Part shown: piece by piece, positions 51,468-64,000 of the stretch | Numbering within the stretch: the first letter of the stretch is position 1 | How the letters are laid out: each line of letters begins with the position of its first letter | DNA from: Iris pallida | Taxonomy: Eukaryota; Streptophyta; Magnoliopsida; Asparagales; Iridaceae | Direction: 5' to 3' | Length of the DNA stretch: 64,000 nucleotides | Assembly (NCBI GenBank): GCA_029216955.1 | Contig: JANAVB010016199.1 | Location: 13,296,489 to 13,360,488, forward strand | Translations under genes and position numbers: made by a program | Notes under the pieces: generated by a model | What the model saw: the letters and a program-made list of their open reading frames with translations, nothing else | Database searches by the model: none | Told to the model about the DNA's origin: nothing

Positions 51468-53056
51468 CCCACTCTCCCAGTTCGCTCTCTTCATTCTCTC
51501 AAGTTTTTTTCTTTCTCTTTAGAACTCTCACTGCCTTGGGGATGAAAACAATTGTTCTCGTTTTTGTGTTTTTATTAATATTATTTTTTATTATTTTATT
51601 CTTATTTTTGGTTGTTATTACAGTATTAAATATTAATTAGTATTCTATTGATCACTTCTATGAGAGTAAATATATGTAATATTTATTAAGTGTGTTATTA
51701 TTGTTATGGATACATATCATTAGTTTTATTAAATTATTATTGTTATTTATTTTCATATGTAGTAAATATCCCTAAAAATATATTTATAACAAAATATAGT
51801 ATTGGGTTTTATGCCGATATGTAATTTTAAATTTTGGATTAGAATTTCAAATATATTAATTCTATCCATTTTAAATATATTTTACCTAAAATTATACTTT
51901 TAAAAAAATTAGGGGTGTAGTCCTAAAATGATTTACTAGAATTTCAAACATATTTTCCTAAAAGATTTGACCAATGAAATATAGTTTTTGAAATAATAAA
52001 TCATTTCCTAAATATTCTAATATTACTCAAAAAGGTTTCAATATAAATATATTTTTGCTTATTAAAATATTTCTAAAGATAGTTAAATTTTTATTATCTT
52101 GACCGTGACTAATCTATTCTTATTCCTTTTCCGAAATTATGTACTTACTTAAGTCAACCCTAGCTAATCAGATGTTCTGGACTCAATGGAGTAGTCTGTC
52201 TATCATTAAAGGCCATCTTATGAAGTTTAACACTGAGATAGTTCCGTGCAATCATGATTATATGCACCACACCAGGCACCACTATTAGGCAAGTATACCT
52301 TGTCTATTTGATTTACAGTATTTACATGCTTTACTTACCAGTCATTTACGTGTTATACTGTTGCATATTTTTTCCTATTCATTACATACATGTTGTCCTA
52401 ACGATATATTCCTGATTATACTTATTCCTGGTTGGTCATGTTGACACATGAGATGATACACGGAGTGTTTGCATTGCATGCTAAGTGACCTTACAAGTTC
52501 TTGTTTAGCCATGTTCCTTGTTAGAAGACTAACTAGACGTATCGGGATGCGAAACGGACAGAACATTTGGGAGTGGAGGACGACAATAACTTGCGCGGGC
52601 TATGTTGTGCACTTATATTATATATATGTATTTATATTATTTGGATAGGAGCCCTGTTTCCTGAGTTACAACCTCTCTTAGTTACCGTTGATACTCCAGT
52701 ACTAGAGCTATGGCTATATGTACGCCAGACCCGGATGTCTTTTACTTTGGAGATATCTGCGCTTGCGAACGTCCTCCTCAAATTGTATTGCAATAGGTGG
52801 CTAGACATGATTAGTGTTAGTTGTCTTTGTAATTCCCGTTCATTCATGTATTACTATATTTTATTTTTATATGTATGTATGTATCTTGTTACGTCCCTCT
52901 GAGGACCTGGTTATCTCTCCAGGTGTGTGTTTTTGACTTTTCGCAGAAGTTTCAGCCAAGATCGTGATCTTCTTCTCTATCGAAGATGACTTGCTTTGGA
53001 TCATCCTTGCTGCTTGTATTCTTTATTTTGTTATTTTTTCTTTCTAGTTTCATGTG
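51468..53056 (+). mobile_element. A3: right part of an A-type LTR hosting element C
   Basis: This resembles the later two thirds of the A1/A2 LTRs in order: CT-rich stretch, ATT-rich DNA, the GACTCAATGGAG segment with donor-like AG/GCAAGT (near 52292), and GTTACGTCCCTCTGAGGACCTGG followed by acceptor-like TTTTCGCAG (near 52946). Sequence is well diverged from A1/A2, so this is a separate, older family member. C starts to its left, and F interrupts it at 53057 before its end. Confidence 0.65.
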
Positions 53057-54648
53057 TGTCACGATCCGATACCCAAATTGTTGGCCGGGCCGAGTCATGT
53101 CCAGCCTCCGCTTGAGAGAAAGCGTAGTAAGCTGTTCTAAAGATAACAAGATAAGGCTAAAATGTGCTAACAGTTCTATATATAATAAAGAGTCATAAAT
53201 GTTGCCAAACACAAAAGTCATCTCGTATAATAGTAAGTCCAAGTACAAGTCCGAAATATAATGCTGGATACAGGTCTAGTCACAAAATACATAGTCTGAT
53301 ACATGACTACTCTCAAAAGTCCAAAGAATAGACAACTAGACGAGTTTTCCCGCATGTACATCCTCGTAAGATAAAGCTGGTCCTCGGCAAGTAACTCTAT
53401 AATATGAATCATAGAGCAACTCCTCCTCAGTAAAATACCTACAACGTTATCCTGTCAGGACGGGAGCAAGTACTGATTCTAGCAAACATATAATACTGAT
53501 CATGTGATGGAAAGAAATAAAATGACATATCTTGTTATCCAGTTTTAGATACATTTTATTATGGCAATAATTATTCGTTTTAAAGTTTAAAACTGTAGTA
53601 GGTGAGTGATCAGTCAATAGGTAATCAGGATATACAGTGGTACATATCAATTTTCTGAAGTGTACATACGTACCCTTAACGACATCGGTGTATGTCCATA
53701 CAAAACGCGGATCAGACATACGATAAAGTTACATAAGAATGTAACAGTGCTCGGTAAATACATACGGAGAAGGGGGGCATGATCACGTACACTACTAACA
53801 GTTTCCCTTAACCCGTTGTTTAAATATGTGAGAGATATGAAAACTGTCCTAAGCATGGTAGAGACTGAAAGTAATACAACATGTGAAGTTTAACTTGATC
53901 CCCCAAGGATCAGCATTTAACTGGTTGGAAATCACAGTTTATGGTTATAGCAGTAGGTAAAGTTTGTAGAAGTACTTGTCTTTAGTAAAGCAAAGCAGCA
54001 ATAAAAATACTATAGATGCCTGGTGACTCGTCACTGTAGAAATAACACATTAACTTAGTTTTTATACTAAGTTAAATACTAAGACACTAGTTGTGTGCTC
54101 GACTTCTGACTGGACACCTAGCCAAATGATGACTTTAGCATAAGAGACCAATATGAGGTGGCACAATACTCTAAATAACTTTCTATGGCCTTTACACTAG
54201 TGCGAGGTGAGGTCCAATACTATAATAACTCAAAACGACACAAAACATTGAAAGTCGTAATTTTAATAAATAAATCGAACTGTACATTGTGTTCCAATAA
54301 TTTTTGAGATAGACAAAAAGCTCAAATTTACATAGAATAAAGTACCAAATGATCCTTGTTATTAAGAATTATAATAATTTTTCTGGAATTTATAAACCTT
54401 CATAAATATTATTAAAAATCAGCAAACATATGTATACTGAAAATGAGTTCTATTTTCCTATTTTATAAATACCAAAAACTTATTAAATGCTGGAACAATT
54501 ATAATAAATTATCTAAATTAACATATTATTTAAATACAATTTTTCCAAGATTTTTACAGCACTTAAAATATATATAAAAATTCAAAAACAACAAGTAATA
54601 ATTTGGAAATAATAATTAATTATTTACTATTTTTCCATGTATTCAAAA
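53057..54648 (-). mobile_element. F: partial LTR in reverse orientation
   Basis: Starts TGTCACGATCCGATACCC on the plus strand, the reverse complement of an LTR end of the D/E type (GGGTATCGGATCGTGACA). No protein motif is visible. It is AT-rich towards the gap, where it is cut off, so its full length and flanking duplication are unknown. Confidence 0.65.
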
Positions 54649-54661
54649 NNNNNNNNNNNNN
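54649..54661. other. Assembly gap (13 N)
   Basis: Thirteen consecutive N. The sequence to its right abruptly repeats DNA from 31598 onward. Confidence 1.
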
Positions 54662-55735
54662 GTGCTTGATAGAGATTAATAAGGTAACCCATACTAGGTG
54701 GACATGACCCATTGTTCGATCACCCTACTAGTTTAGCTCTTGTAAGTTGGGTAGAATGCCTCATGACCTAGCATTGCCTTCATCCTTATGACTCATTAGT
54801 AGATACTAAGCAGATGCCTAGACGATAAATTTTAAGGACCATACCTATTGGTCGACCAAAACCTTAGACAATGAGACAATAGTCGACTTTATAGGCACCA
54901 AACAAGACTTAGAATCTTAAGGAGTTCGAACTATCTAGTCTCTTTCAATAATACTCTCACGTGCCTATTTTTACCATCTTGACTAAATGTTGCTACTATA
55001 GCCTAGTTTGCAAGTTTAAACTTATCAAACTTGTTCAAGACCATGCTATTGAGCGCGCGCTCCTAACATATTGTCTAATCGAGAACCGGTGCATGATGGT
55101 CTGATCAACCGAGTGCACTTTGGTTCGCTTTTATTATCGTTCTACGTGGATGGAGACCTAGCTAAACTTGCCCTCTAGAGTCCCATCTTCTGCGATAGCC
55201 TTGCAACTCTTTTGAAATTATTCGATCTCCTTTGAACCACATATTCGTATTCATATTCGATAATCTCTTCTTCGAACCCTTTGTCACTTTCGCTTCATCT
55301 ATTTTAGAAGGACGAAAGCGCTGTACTTGAATTTCTCTAGCTGTCCTTGCACTCATGACCATTACCGTTCAATGTTACTATACCTTCGTCCTAAACTGCT
55401 CGTTCTTTTCCTTGGCCCTATATTTACTACCACGACCTCCTAATCAGTTAAATTAGGAGTGAATCTAATCGTTTTCCTAATCGTACCCTCAACCTACTCC
55501 CAAGAAACCATAGCTTAAGTCTTTAAATTATTTATCTTAATCTACTAAAACCCTTAATTTTTTTCCTTTGTGTTTATTAGCCATGTCCGTGATTTATTAT
55601 CTAAATCACGATTTTCTAATTCATATTTGTTGAACGTTGTGATTTGATTATTCCTCATCGACATACCCATGTGACCTTTTCAACCCTCCTACTTATTTTT
55701 AATTTCGAGGACGAAATTCTGTAAGTTGGGTAGGA
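54662..55735 (+). other. A2 internal region, 3' part (duplicate copy)
   Basis: Corresponds to 31598-32687. It includes the stem-loop block at about 55043-55125 (GAGCGCGCGCTC palindrome intact; SL3 AACCGA-GTGCACT-TTGGTT at 55107-55125). The last bases before the LTR are damaged (TAGGAGTTAATACC instead of TAGGATGTAATACC). Non-coding. Confidence 0.85.
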
Positions 55736-58700
55736 GTTAATACCCCTAAATTTCTACTAATTTTTTAAAAATATTTTGGTATTATACAACGAGTACGAAT
55801 ACGTAGATATGAATATTAATTTTCTTCTTCTAAATTCGTTTTATTATAAACTTTTAAATAGCACATAAATTTTTTCGAAATACTTATATGGTAAATAAGT
55901 GTTGCTTGTTTGTATCATACAGTTGCCAAAACATATTGTTCTATGTTTTGAGAAAACTATTTTATTTATTATACAAACGGATAGTAATTTTGAAAATAAT
56001 ATTATGTGAATACTATTTGCGTACCGAGTACGTATATGCAGGTAGTATATTTTATATATACAAAGTTTTATAGTATAGATTTCCTATAGAAAGTATTTTT
56101 ATATAAGTAAATATTTTATCGTGTTTGAGCACGAAAAATATATACCATAGTTATTTTAAAAATGATATTTTTTATTATAAATAATAAGTCAAAAAAACTT
56201 GTTTTATGTAAATTTTATTATATGTCATTTAATGAAATTTTGTTCATTTATATATAGTAAATTTTTGAAATTTATTTTATCTCATTTAACAAAAAGCTAT
56301 TTTAAAATTATTTCATGTTAATATTTAATACTTATAGTAATTTCGAAATTAATTATTATTGTTATTTATATAAAGATAATCAAAATTCATGGATTTAATG
56401 TTTGATCATTTATAGTAAATTAATAATTGATATGAATTTTAATTTAGTTTAACTATAGATATGAATTATCTAGATATGGATTCAGATCGGATTTGTATTT
56501 GGGTTATATTAGTTTTTTTTAATTTAAAATAAATAGTAAATTATCTATTTGGGTTTTAAATAAACCCTAATCCTATCCAAATGGGAATTTCCACATCCTA
56601 TAAATAGGCAGGTACTCCTCCATTAATTTCACAAGCTAAATTTCTCCACAAATAATTTCCAACCACCGTGCATCGTGTCCGTGTGCGGTCCCCACCCCGT
56701 CTTATTCATATTTATAAATACATTTTTATCCTCCGTGTCGACAACCCCGACACAATCAACCGACTCCATCAAATCCCTAATCTAACCCTATCCTAATTCC
56801 CTCGGCGTCGACCTGGCCTCACCGCCATGCATCCACCACCTGCAACCTGTCCCCGGCCATCTTCCGCAAGAACCCCACGACAGCACCACAACCCCATCCA
56901 CCATGGTTACCCGATCATAGCCTCTGTCCCTACGACTTCACCACTACTAACCCCCCATAGCCGTCCCGGCCATTTCCACCACCACGCCGACCCCGTCCAC
57001 AGTTCCCGACATCCCGATCGAATCCCCGTCACCAACACCAGGACCCGACCAACGACAACCACCGTCTTCACCCCCACTTCTCCTGACATTTTCCTTACCA
57101 TCCTCATCCAAGACCCACGCCAACACCACGACCGCCCTAGCCACGGCCTTCGCCGACCATAAACCACCATCACCACTGCCACCACCGTCCCAAGAAAAAC
57201 AATATAGAAAATAATAAAATCATCACCACCGCCTCCTACCTCCGCATCCGGTACCTCTCCCTGCGAACGAGACTGCACCTCCTCCACCGCGCCTGGACGC
57301 GACCACCCGAGCCCTCTCCTCCGTTCGCACAGCGCCGCCGGCGCTAGCCCTAGCCAGCCACCGCCATAGCCCGCGCAAACCGCCGCCGCATCACACGGCC
57401 ACTACAACCTGGATCTGGCACGGCCGACGCAAAGCCGCCTATACCCTCCGTCGCCACCACCGTGCCTCGACAACTGTTCCGACCGCAAACCCTCCAAAAC
57501 GAGCGCCACCGTCACCACAAACCCGCCGCCCAAGCCCCGAGTGCCGGCCGGACCACCTGTGTACGCGCGTAGCCCGCATCGCCGGAACCCCCAAACTCCC
57601 AGCCCTCCGTGCTTCACCCCCTCCGCCACGGCCACCGCAGTTCTCCTCTCCGCCTTCCACTTTCCCGCTCCCGCCCCCTTGTGCCGCCGTCGCGCGCCTC
57701 CCCGCAGTACGACGAGCCCGCACGGCCATCAGCCCAGCGCCGAGCACCGTCCCCTCTCCTCTCTTCCGACCTCCGACTTCCCTCACCCCCCACCCCGCCG
57801 ACCGCTCGAAGTCGCTCCCTCCGCCGACCGATCTCCCTCTCCCTCTCTTTTCCCCACCACCCCCTCCCCTCTCGCTCGCTCTTCCTCTCCTCCCTTTTCC
57901 TTCTTTTCTTAAAAGCAACACTCAGCTGTTAGTTTACCATATATTTTCTTTTTTTATTATTATTATTTTTGTGATGTTGGTGTTGTTGTTTTATTAGGTT
58001 CAGTTTTCTTTGGACTCCTTTCTATATTATTATTATTTAAGTATTTTTGTTTTTTTTTTGGTTTTGTGTCTCCCTTAAATTAATTAATACTAATATTGGT
58101 GTAATATTTTTATTATTATTAGTAATAGTAGTAGTAGTATATTTGCTATCTTTTTACTTATTTCATAATTACACATAAATTTTAGTTTTATTTTTTCGTA
58201 AATTTGTATCACTAAATACAAAAATTATATTAAGACAAAATATAATTTTCAAATATGATTTCGAAACCCTTGGATATATTATACTATTTAATTATATTTT
58301 TCTAGATATTTAAATAATTAACAAAAATACTTGATCCATAAAAATATATTCTTACAAATTATAAAATAATTTTGTTGGTATATCAATATTGTCCAAATAT
58401 TTTTACTAAATAAATATAGTTTCTCTATCTCAACTTCATTTTTATATCAATCTAGAGTTTTTGCCTAAAACTATCTTCTTATGCTTTTCAGTATTTATCA
58501 ATAAATTATTTTACTAGTAAATATATATTTTCAAGGATTATAAATAGCATATATTATTATCCACTTCTTTCGATTTTCCTCAGCCCAAGACTAAACCTAT
58601 TCTTTTGCCAATTCTAGACTTCTTTATATCGTCCCTAACTAATTTGACCGCCCTGGACCCGATGGAACCGTCTGTGAAGTCAACAGAGGTCACCTTGCAT

Positions 58701-59657
58701 AGTTGTTGTACCGAAGTCGCGGTTCGTGCCACCTTGATCATCGCAGCACACCAGGCGTCCTACCAGGCAAGACACCTTGCCTTTACAGTTTAATTTCTTG
58801 CTCAATATCATGCTTGTTTTATTTCTTATAGGTTGTTCTTTCAAAACCATATGTAGTTGCAAATTACTATACTTTAGTTTTCTTTATGCATTTGGGCTAG
58901 AGTTAAGGGACCACCTTTGTTTGTGTCGCATTCATTAGCCGACACCTATGTGCCACGATGTCACGTGTCTCATATAGATTCGGACTTGCGTACCGACCGT
59001 ACATCGGTGCGTACAGGACGAGCGTTAGGGTATAACTGCTAATATAATTGCCTAGAAGACTTAGCGGTTATTACAAATATTGTGGTGTGGATTCAGCACG
59101 AGTAGTGCATGGGGAGGATGAAGACAATTAATAGGCGCAGGGGCTTTCACACATTTACTTTTCTCTAGCTGTCATTTGTGACTCAGCCGAGAGCTAGTGT
59201 GCCGTGCATTTATTTACTTTTCTCTAGATGCCACTAGTACCTCGGTTGAAACACAAATGTTGTCGTGCATTTACTTTCCTCTAGCTGCCGTTAGTGACTC
59301 ACCCGAGAGACTAGTGTGCCGTACATTTATTTATTTTCCTCTAGATGCCACTAGTACCTCGGTTGAAACGCTAACGCGTCGTGTTTCTAGTCTCGGGGCC
59401 CTTGTGTGGAACGTTGTCTTCAAAATACATTTTCACATAGAATGGTTAAGAACCTTTATTGTGTAGTCATATATACTTTCTGTTGAGCTTTATTTATTCA
59501 GTTATTGGCATGATATTATGTGTCTTGTTACGTCCCTCTAGGACCTGGTTATCTCGCAAGGTGTGTGCTCTTATCTTTCGCAGGTATTCTAGATCTAGCC
59601 GTGATTTTCTCCATTCCTTCGAAGACGATTGCGCTTGGTTCGTCTTGCTATTTTATC
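55736..59657 (+). mobile_element. Truncated A2 LTR (duplicate copy)
   Basis: Corresponds to 32688-36658, with the TATA box at 56599-56607, C-rich leader, stem-loop 1 at 58987-59013 and the tandem repeat at ~59153-59390. It has many single-base deletions relative to the first copy. Confidence 0.88.
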
Positions 59658-61969
59658 TCCCCAACTTCTTCCCTGCTCTCCGCCCGAGCCTCGTCACCCT
59701 CTCCCGCCGGTCGCCCGCTCTCTCACGCCCACAGCTCCTCTTTCCTCCGACTTCTTCCTCTCTCGCGCCACTCTCTCCTCCTTCTTCTGTGTCTTTTTAT
59801 TTTTAATCCCTCTTTTTTCCCCTTTGCTAACGATATAAGCAGCAGTCAGTTGCTGCCTTTGGTTTCTGTGTGTCACTTTCGGTTTTATTTTATTTAATTT
59901 ATTTCATTTTTTTCTCCTTTCTTCTTTTTCTTTCCAGATTATTGTAGGAATTAAGTAAATTATTATTATTGTTAATATTATTATTATTTTATTATTATTA
60001 TTATTAGATGTTGATTGATAATTTAGTTGTATTTTGGTGAGAGCAACACTACAGTGTTGAACACTATTGTTATTTATTATTATTATTATATTATTATTTA
60101 TTATTATTATTATATTATTTTATTTCCTGATGTATATGATATAACCTAAATACATGCATATCTTGTGATCATAGTTTTCTTAATTTATTTATTCATTTTG
60201 AGTAACTATACTATTAGTACTATTAACATATTTGTTATATAAAATTTATACTTTCAAAAATTTGGGGAAAATATATCATGTTTTCTTATCTAAATAAATT
60301 GTAGGTTTTTAAAACCCTAGGAAAATCTACTTTTATCTAGTTAAAATAAATCACTACTTTGTTCTACAGAATTTTAGTCTTGAACCTAGATGATTTTGAG
60401 ATTCCCATATTATATATATTTCCAAGTATTATAAAATATTTTCAAAATCGTATATAGATTAATTATCCAAATTCTTCCTATTATCGATCCTTGTCCATGA
60501 CTAATCCTAGATTCCTATCCCCTCGCCAATTTTGTACTTCACTATGTCCCCCTAACTAATTTGACCCTTCTGGACCCGATGGAACCGTCTGTGCCGACAT
60601 CAGAGGTCACCTGCGTAGTTATTGTACCGAAGTCGCAATTTGTGCCACCTTGATCATTGTAGCACACGAGGCGTCCTACCAGGCAAGACACCTTGCCATT
60701 TGCTGTTTATTTATTTTAGCTCATTTTCATGCATTATTCATTATTTTCTTTATTGCAAAATAAACTGTGATACATGGCATAACCTGTTAGAACTTACTGT
60801 TCAGTTATATTTTCTGCTATGTATTATTTTTCTTACCCATTAAACCTAGATTTAAGGGACTACCTTGTGTGTTGCATTCATAGGCCTTGACATATTTATA
60901 CCACGTTGTTGTGAGTCACATATAGGACTCGGACATGCGTGATTGGCTGGCCACCAGTACGTATAAGCCGTACGTTAGGAAATAACTGCTAATAGAATTG
61001 CATGTTAGAAGACTTAGCAGTTATGAGTTGGCATTGGGCGGGGAGAACATGATTGGAAGTTGACTACCACCCCTATCTATCGTAGACTCACTCGCTACTA
61101 AGGAACGATAGGTAGACTATATGCTATAGACTCGCTCGATACTGAGGAATAGAATATGGTATTGTAACTCGCTACTGAGGTACTGTATTTTCTTGACTTG
61201 ACCCGGTAGTCATGCGACCATGAACTGTTCTTAAAATTGCATTCACTTAGATTTGGTTAGGCGACCTTATCCGTTAGGTATGAGTACTTGGTTGGGTACT
61301 TGTATCTGACGTGGTTAGAACAATAACTTATCGCGGATTAGTTCGTCACATCTTGTCATTGTTTGGTTGTAGGTGTGGCTTACTACTCCGATGAGAAGGT
61401 ATTGAACCTTGTTGGGATCCGGATACCATATTGGATTCATAGCATGGAAAGATACGTCACCGTGAATTAGTTTATCATCTCATGTCCTTATTTGGTTGGG
61501 GGGATGGTAAGCTAATTCAATAGGTGTGTGTTGGACCATGTTATAATTCGATTGACTTATTTATTTGAGCAATATTTATTCATTTTATATGGCATAATAT
61601 TAGTGTCTTGTTACGTCCCTCTAAGTACCTGGTTATCTCGCCAAGTGTGTTCTCTTGTCTTCGCAGGTATTCTAGCTCTAGCTGTGGTCCTCTATTTCTT
61701 CGAGGATGATTGTACTTGGATCGTCTTCGCTTCGCCAAACTCATTTTATTTTTTATGTACTTCTTTTCATAGTTGGCAGTGGATTTGTCTCCGCCCAACT
61801 ACATGTACCAATGACAATTTAATATCATTATATGATATCTTTTATTCATTTATTTTGTGTGGATGAGATTAGTTATGGTTCTACTGTATTATATAGCTTA
61901 CGTATATTTATTATACGGCTAGCATGTCTACGCTCCTAGTCCTACGTATTTTGGGACTGGGGCGTTACA
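59658..61969 (+). mobile_element. A1 5' LTR second segment (duplicate copy)
   Basis: Corresponds to 36659-38974, joined to A2 at the same junction. Stem-loop 1 is at 60936-60963. It ends GGGGCGTTACA at 61969. Confidence 0.88.
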
Positions 61970-63270
61970 TATTTTTGTGGTGGCCCATGCAGATCAAGAT
62001 AAATTGTTTGGTTACTTTACCGTACCACACAAGCCTGCAAATAGGATTAGAAGTCTAGGATCTCATCCACATGCTTGACCTCTTTCCTCGATTCCATATT
62101 CGAACTATCGTTTGACTCATCGACTGCATCTTGCTTGATTCCTTATATCGTAATTTTTATCTTCCCTTCGTGTTTTCTAGAGGTTAGACAGGTGACCCCT
62201 ACTAGTTAGACATGTTTCTTTTGTCCCAAAACACCATTAGTTTAATTCTTTAAGTTGGGTAGAATGTCTTGTGACCTAGCAATCCCTTTGTCCTTGTGAC
62301 CCATATTCACAAGTTTACTTAGATTCTAGAATTTAGAGGACCCTAACCCGTCTAGCCAACCGAGGACTTGGACAAGAAGACTATAGGATGACTATATAAA
62401 GACCATCACATGACATGACTTCGATCCTTTAGAAGTTCGACTATACTCCCTCTCAATTTTAAACTCTGGTGCCTATAATTTCACCCTCTTAACAAATATT
62501 GCTACTATAATCTAGATTTGCAAGTTCATTGATTTATCGAACTTGTTCATGACATATGTTATTGGAAGAGCTCCCACTAACATATTGTCTAATCAGAACC
62601 GGTGCATAATGGTCTGATCAACCAAGTGCACTTTGGTTCGCTTTTGTCTATTATTCTACGTGGATGGAACATAATTAAACTTGGCCTTTAGAATCCCATC
62701 CACGACTGCCTTGACAATTCCTTTAAAATTATTCGGTCGTCTTTGAAACACGTATTCGTATTCGATGTCATCACCTTTGAACTCCTTATTGCTTTCGCCT
62801 TCACCTATTTTAGAATGACGAAGGCGTTGTACTAGAACTTCCTCTAGCCTTCCTATCGATTATAACCATTATCACCCGATGTTGCTATATTTTCATCCTA
62901 AACTGCTCGTTCTTTTTCTCAGCCCTATATTTACTACCGCGACCTCCTAATCACTTAAATAGGAGTGAATTTAAAATCGTTCTCTTAATCGTGCCCTCAA
63001 TCTACTCTTAAGAAACCATAACTTTAAGGTCTCTAATTTATTTTCTCTTGTTATCATAATATTCTTTATTGCCTGTTATCTTGTTTTTACTCATTTTCCT
63101 TCTTGCGCTAACCCATGATTATCCTCGCCATTAATTGAAATCACGATTTTCTAATGCATCTTTTGGTTGAACGTTTTGATTTGATTTTTCCTCATCGCTA
63201 CCCCTTTATGCCCTCTCACCCCCTACTGATTCTTAATTTCGAGGACAAAATTCTTTTAAGTTGGGTAGGA
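61970..63270 (+). other. A1 internal region (duplicate copy)
   Basis: Corresponds to 38975-40272: primer-binding site at 61978-61995, SL3 at 62620-62638, purine tract before 63271. Non-coding. Confidence 0.88.
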
Positions 63271-64000
63271 TGTAAAATCCCTAAATTTTCACTATATTTT
63301 TTATATAAATTTGATACCGATTTTTTTTAATTTGTATATTGTACGTCGCGTAGTTGCATTGTACGTCGCGCACGAAATTTTGTTTTTCATAATTGCTCGA
63401 CGAGTGCGAATATGTACGAGCGTACATATTTTAGAAAAACATTTTTATTTTTTTATAGTTTCAAAATAATATATATAATAATTATTTTAGCTATCGTACA
63501 AAAATTCCAAGCTCATTATTTTATTTATTTTATTTATTTTATTTATTTTATTTATACAAAGCATTTCGTTTATAACAATTATTGATAATATTTTTCGTGC
63601 ATACATATATATTTCATAAATATTTTATTGGTTTATTTTTAAATAATAATGTAATTTTTGAAATTAATTATTATTATAATTTTAGTGTTCATAAAAATAT
63701 ATTTTAAAATGGTTGATATTTGTTAAAATTAATTATGATGATTTACAAATTTGAATGTATGGATTTAGATTTATCTATATTTAATTTGGATTGAATTTGG
63801 AATTGATTTGAATTGTTTTAAAAAATTTATTTAAATTAAGTAGAGAATTATCTAATTGGGTTTTAAATATTCATAATCCTTATCCAACTGGGAATTCCCA
63901 CATCCTATAAATAGGCAAGTACTCCTCCATAAATTCTTCACAACCACAAAAATTTCTCTCCATAATTGTCGTGCATCGTATCGGTGTGCACATCTTATTC
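63271..64000 (+). mobile_element. A1 3' LTR start (duplicate copy, cut by window end)
   Basis: Starts TGTAAAATCCC and matches 40273-40998, with TATAAATAG at 63906-63914. Continues beyond the window. Confidence 0.9.

Larger units (their letters stand above)
54662..64000 (+). repeat. Near-exact second copy of 31598-40998
   Basis: The 9339-bp segment follows the 9401-bp segment 31598-40998 without rearrangement, from within the A2 internal region through the truncated A2 LTR, the A2/A1 junction and the A1 internal region into the A1 3' LTR. It shares private features of that segment, such as the deletion junction and small variants absent from the third A1 copy. Most differences are isolated one-base gaps, often in runs. 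It may be an overlapping contig or haplotig. Confidence 0.93.

Overview
This window is plant nuclear DNA and consists almost entirely of nested LTR retrotransposons. I see no host gene, tRNA, rRNA or CRISPR array. The evidence is: Ty3/gypsy gag-pol remnants with chromodomain-type integrases (chromoviruses, probably the Tekay/Del clade); LTRs of about 2.6 to 4.9 kb starting TG and ending CA; 5-bp target-site duplications (TSDs); and many AT microsatellites. This suggests a seed plant with a repeat-rich genome; I cannot name the species.

Layout, from outside in. (1) A fragment of an LTR called here A3 (51468-53056) is the oldest host. (2) A minus-strand autonomous-type Ty3/gypsy element, C, lies inside it: integrase end plus partial 3' LTR at 1-2036, then integrase N-terminus, RT, protease, gag, leader and 5' LTR at 44127-51467. 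(3) C is split inside its integrase by a 42-kb insert, element A1 (2037-44126, plus strand), which has LTRs of about 3.9 kb and a 1.3-kb internal region with no coding capacity. (4) Element A2 (2959-36658, plus) is built the same way and lies in A1's 5' LTR; its 3' LTR end and the adjoining A1 DNA have been deleted. (5) A2's 5' LTR received two insertions: B (4020-14223, minus, a complete but decayed gag-pol element, TSD CGACT) and D (15894-29912, plus, 14 kb, non-coding, TSD ATATT). (6) D's 5' LTR contains E (16750-21608), a solo LTR in reverse orientation. A further reversed LTR, F (53057-54648), runs into a 13-N gap.

After the gap, 54662-64000 repeats 31598-40998 almost base for base, including the unique A2/A1 deletion junction, and differs mostly by scattered one-base indels. 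This looks like an overlapping contig end or very recent duplication, not an independent locus.

How the parts may work together: the non-coding elements A1, A2 and D carry the same 18-nt putative primer-binding site as the gag-pol element B (and a close variant of the one in C), at the same 8-9 nt spacing from the LTR, and the same type of 3' polypurine tract. They could therefore have been mobilised in trans by B- or C-like proteins. Their internal regions share an ~85-nt block that folds into three consecutive stem-loops, two of them with self-complementary apical loops in A1 and A2 (GAGCTC or GCGCGC, and GTGCAC). Their LTRs share a second pair of stem-loops with compensatory base changes. 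These look like RNA packaging/dimerisation or regulatory elements, and are the most interesting and possibly undescribed content of the window. All structures and splice signals were read by eye; no folding or alignment program was run.
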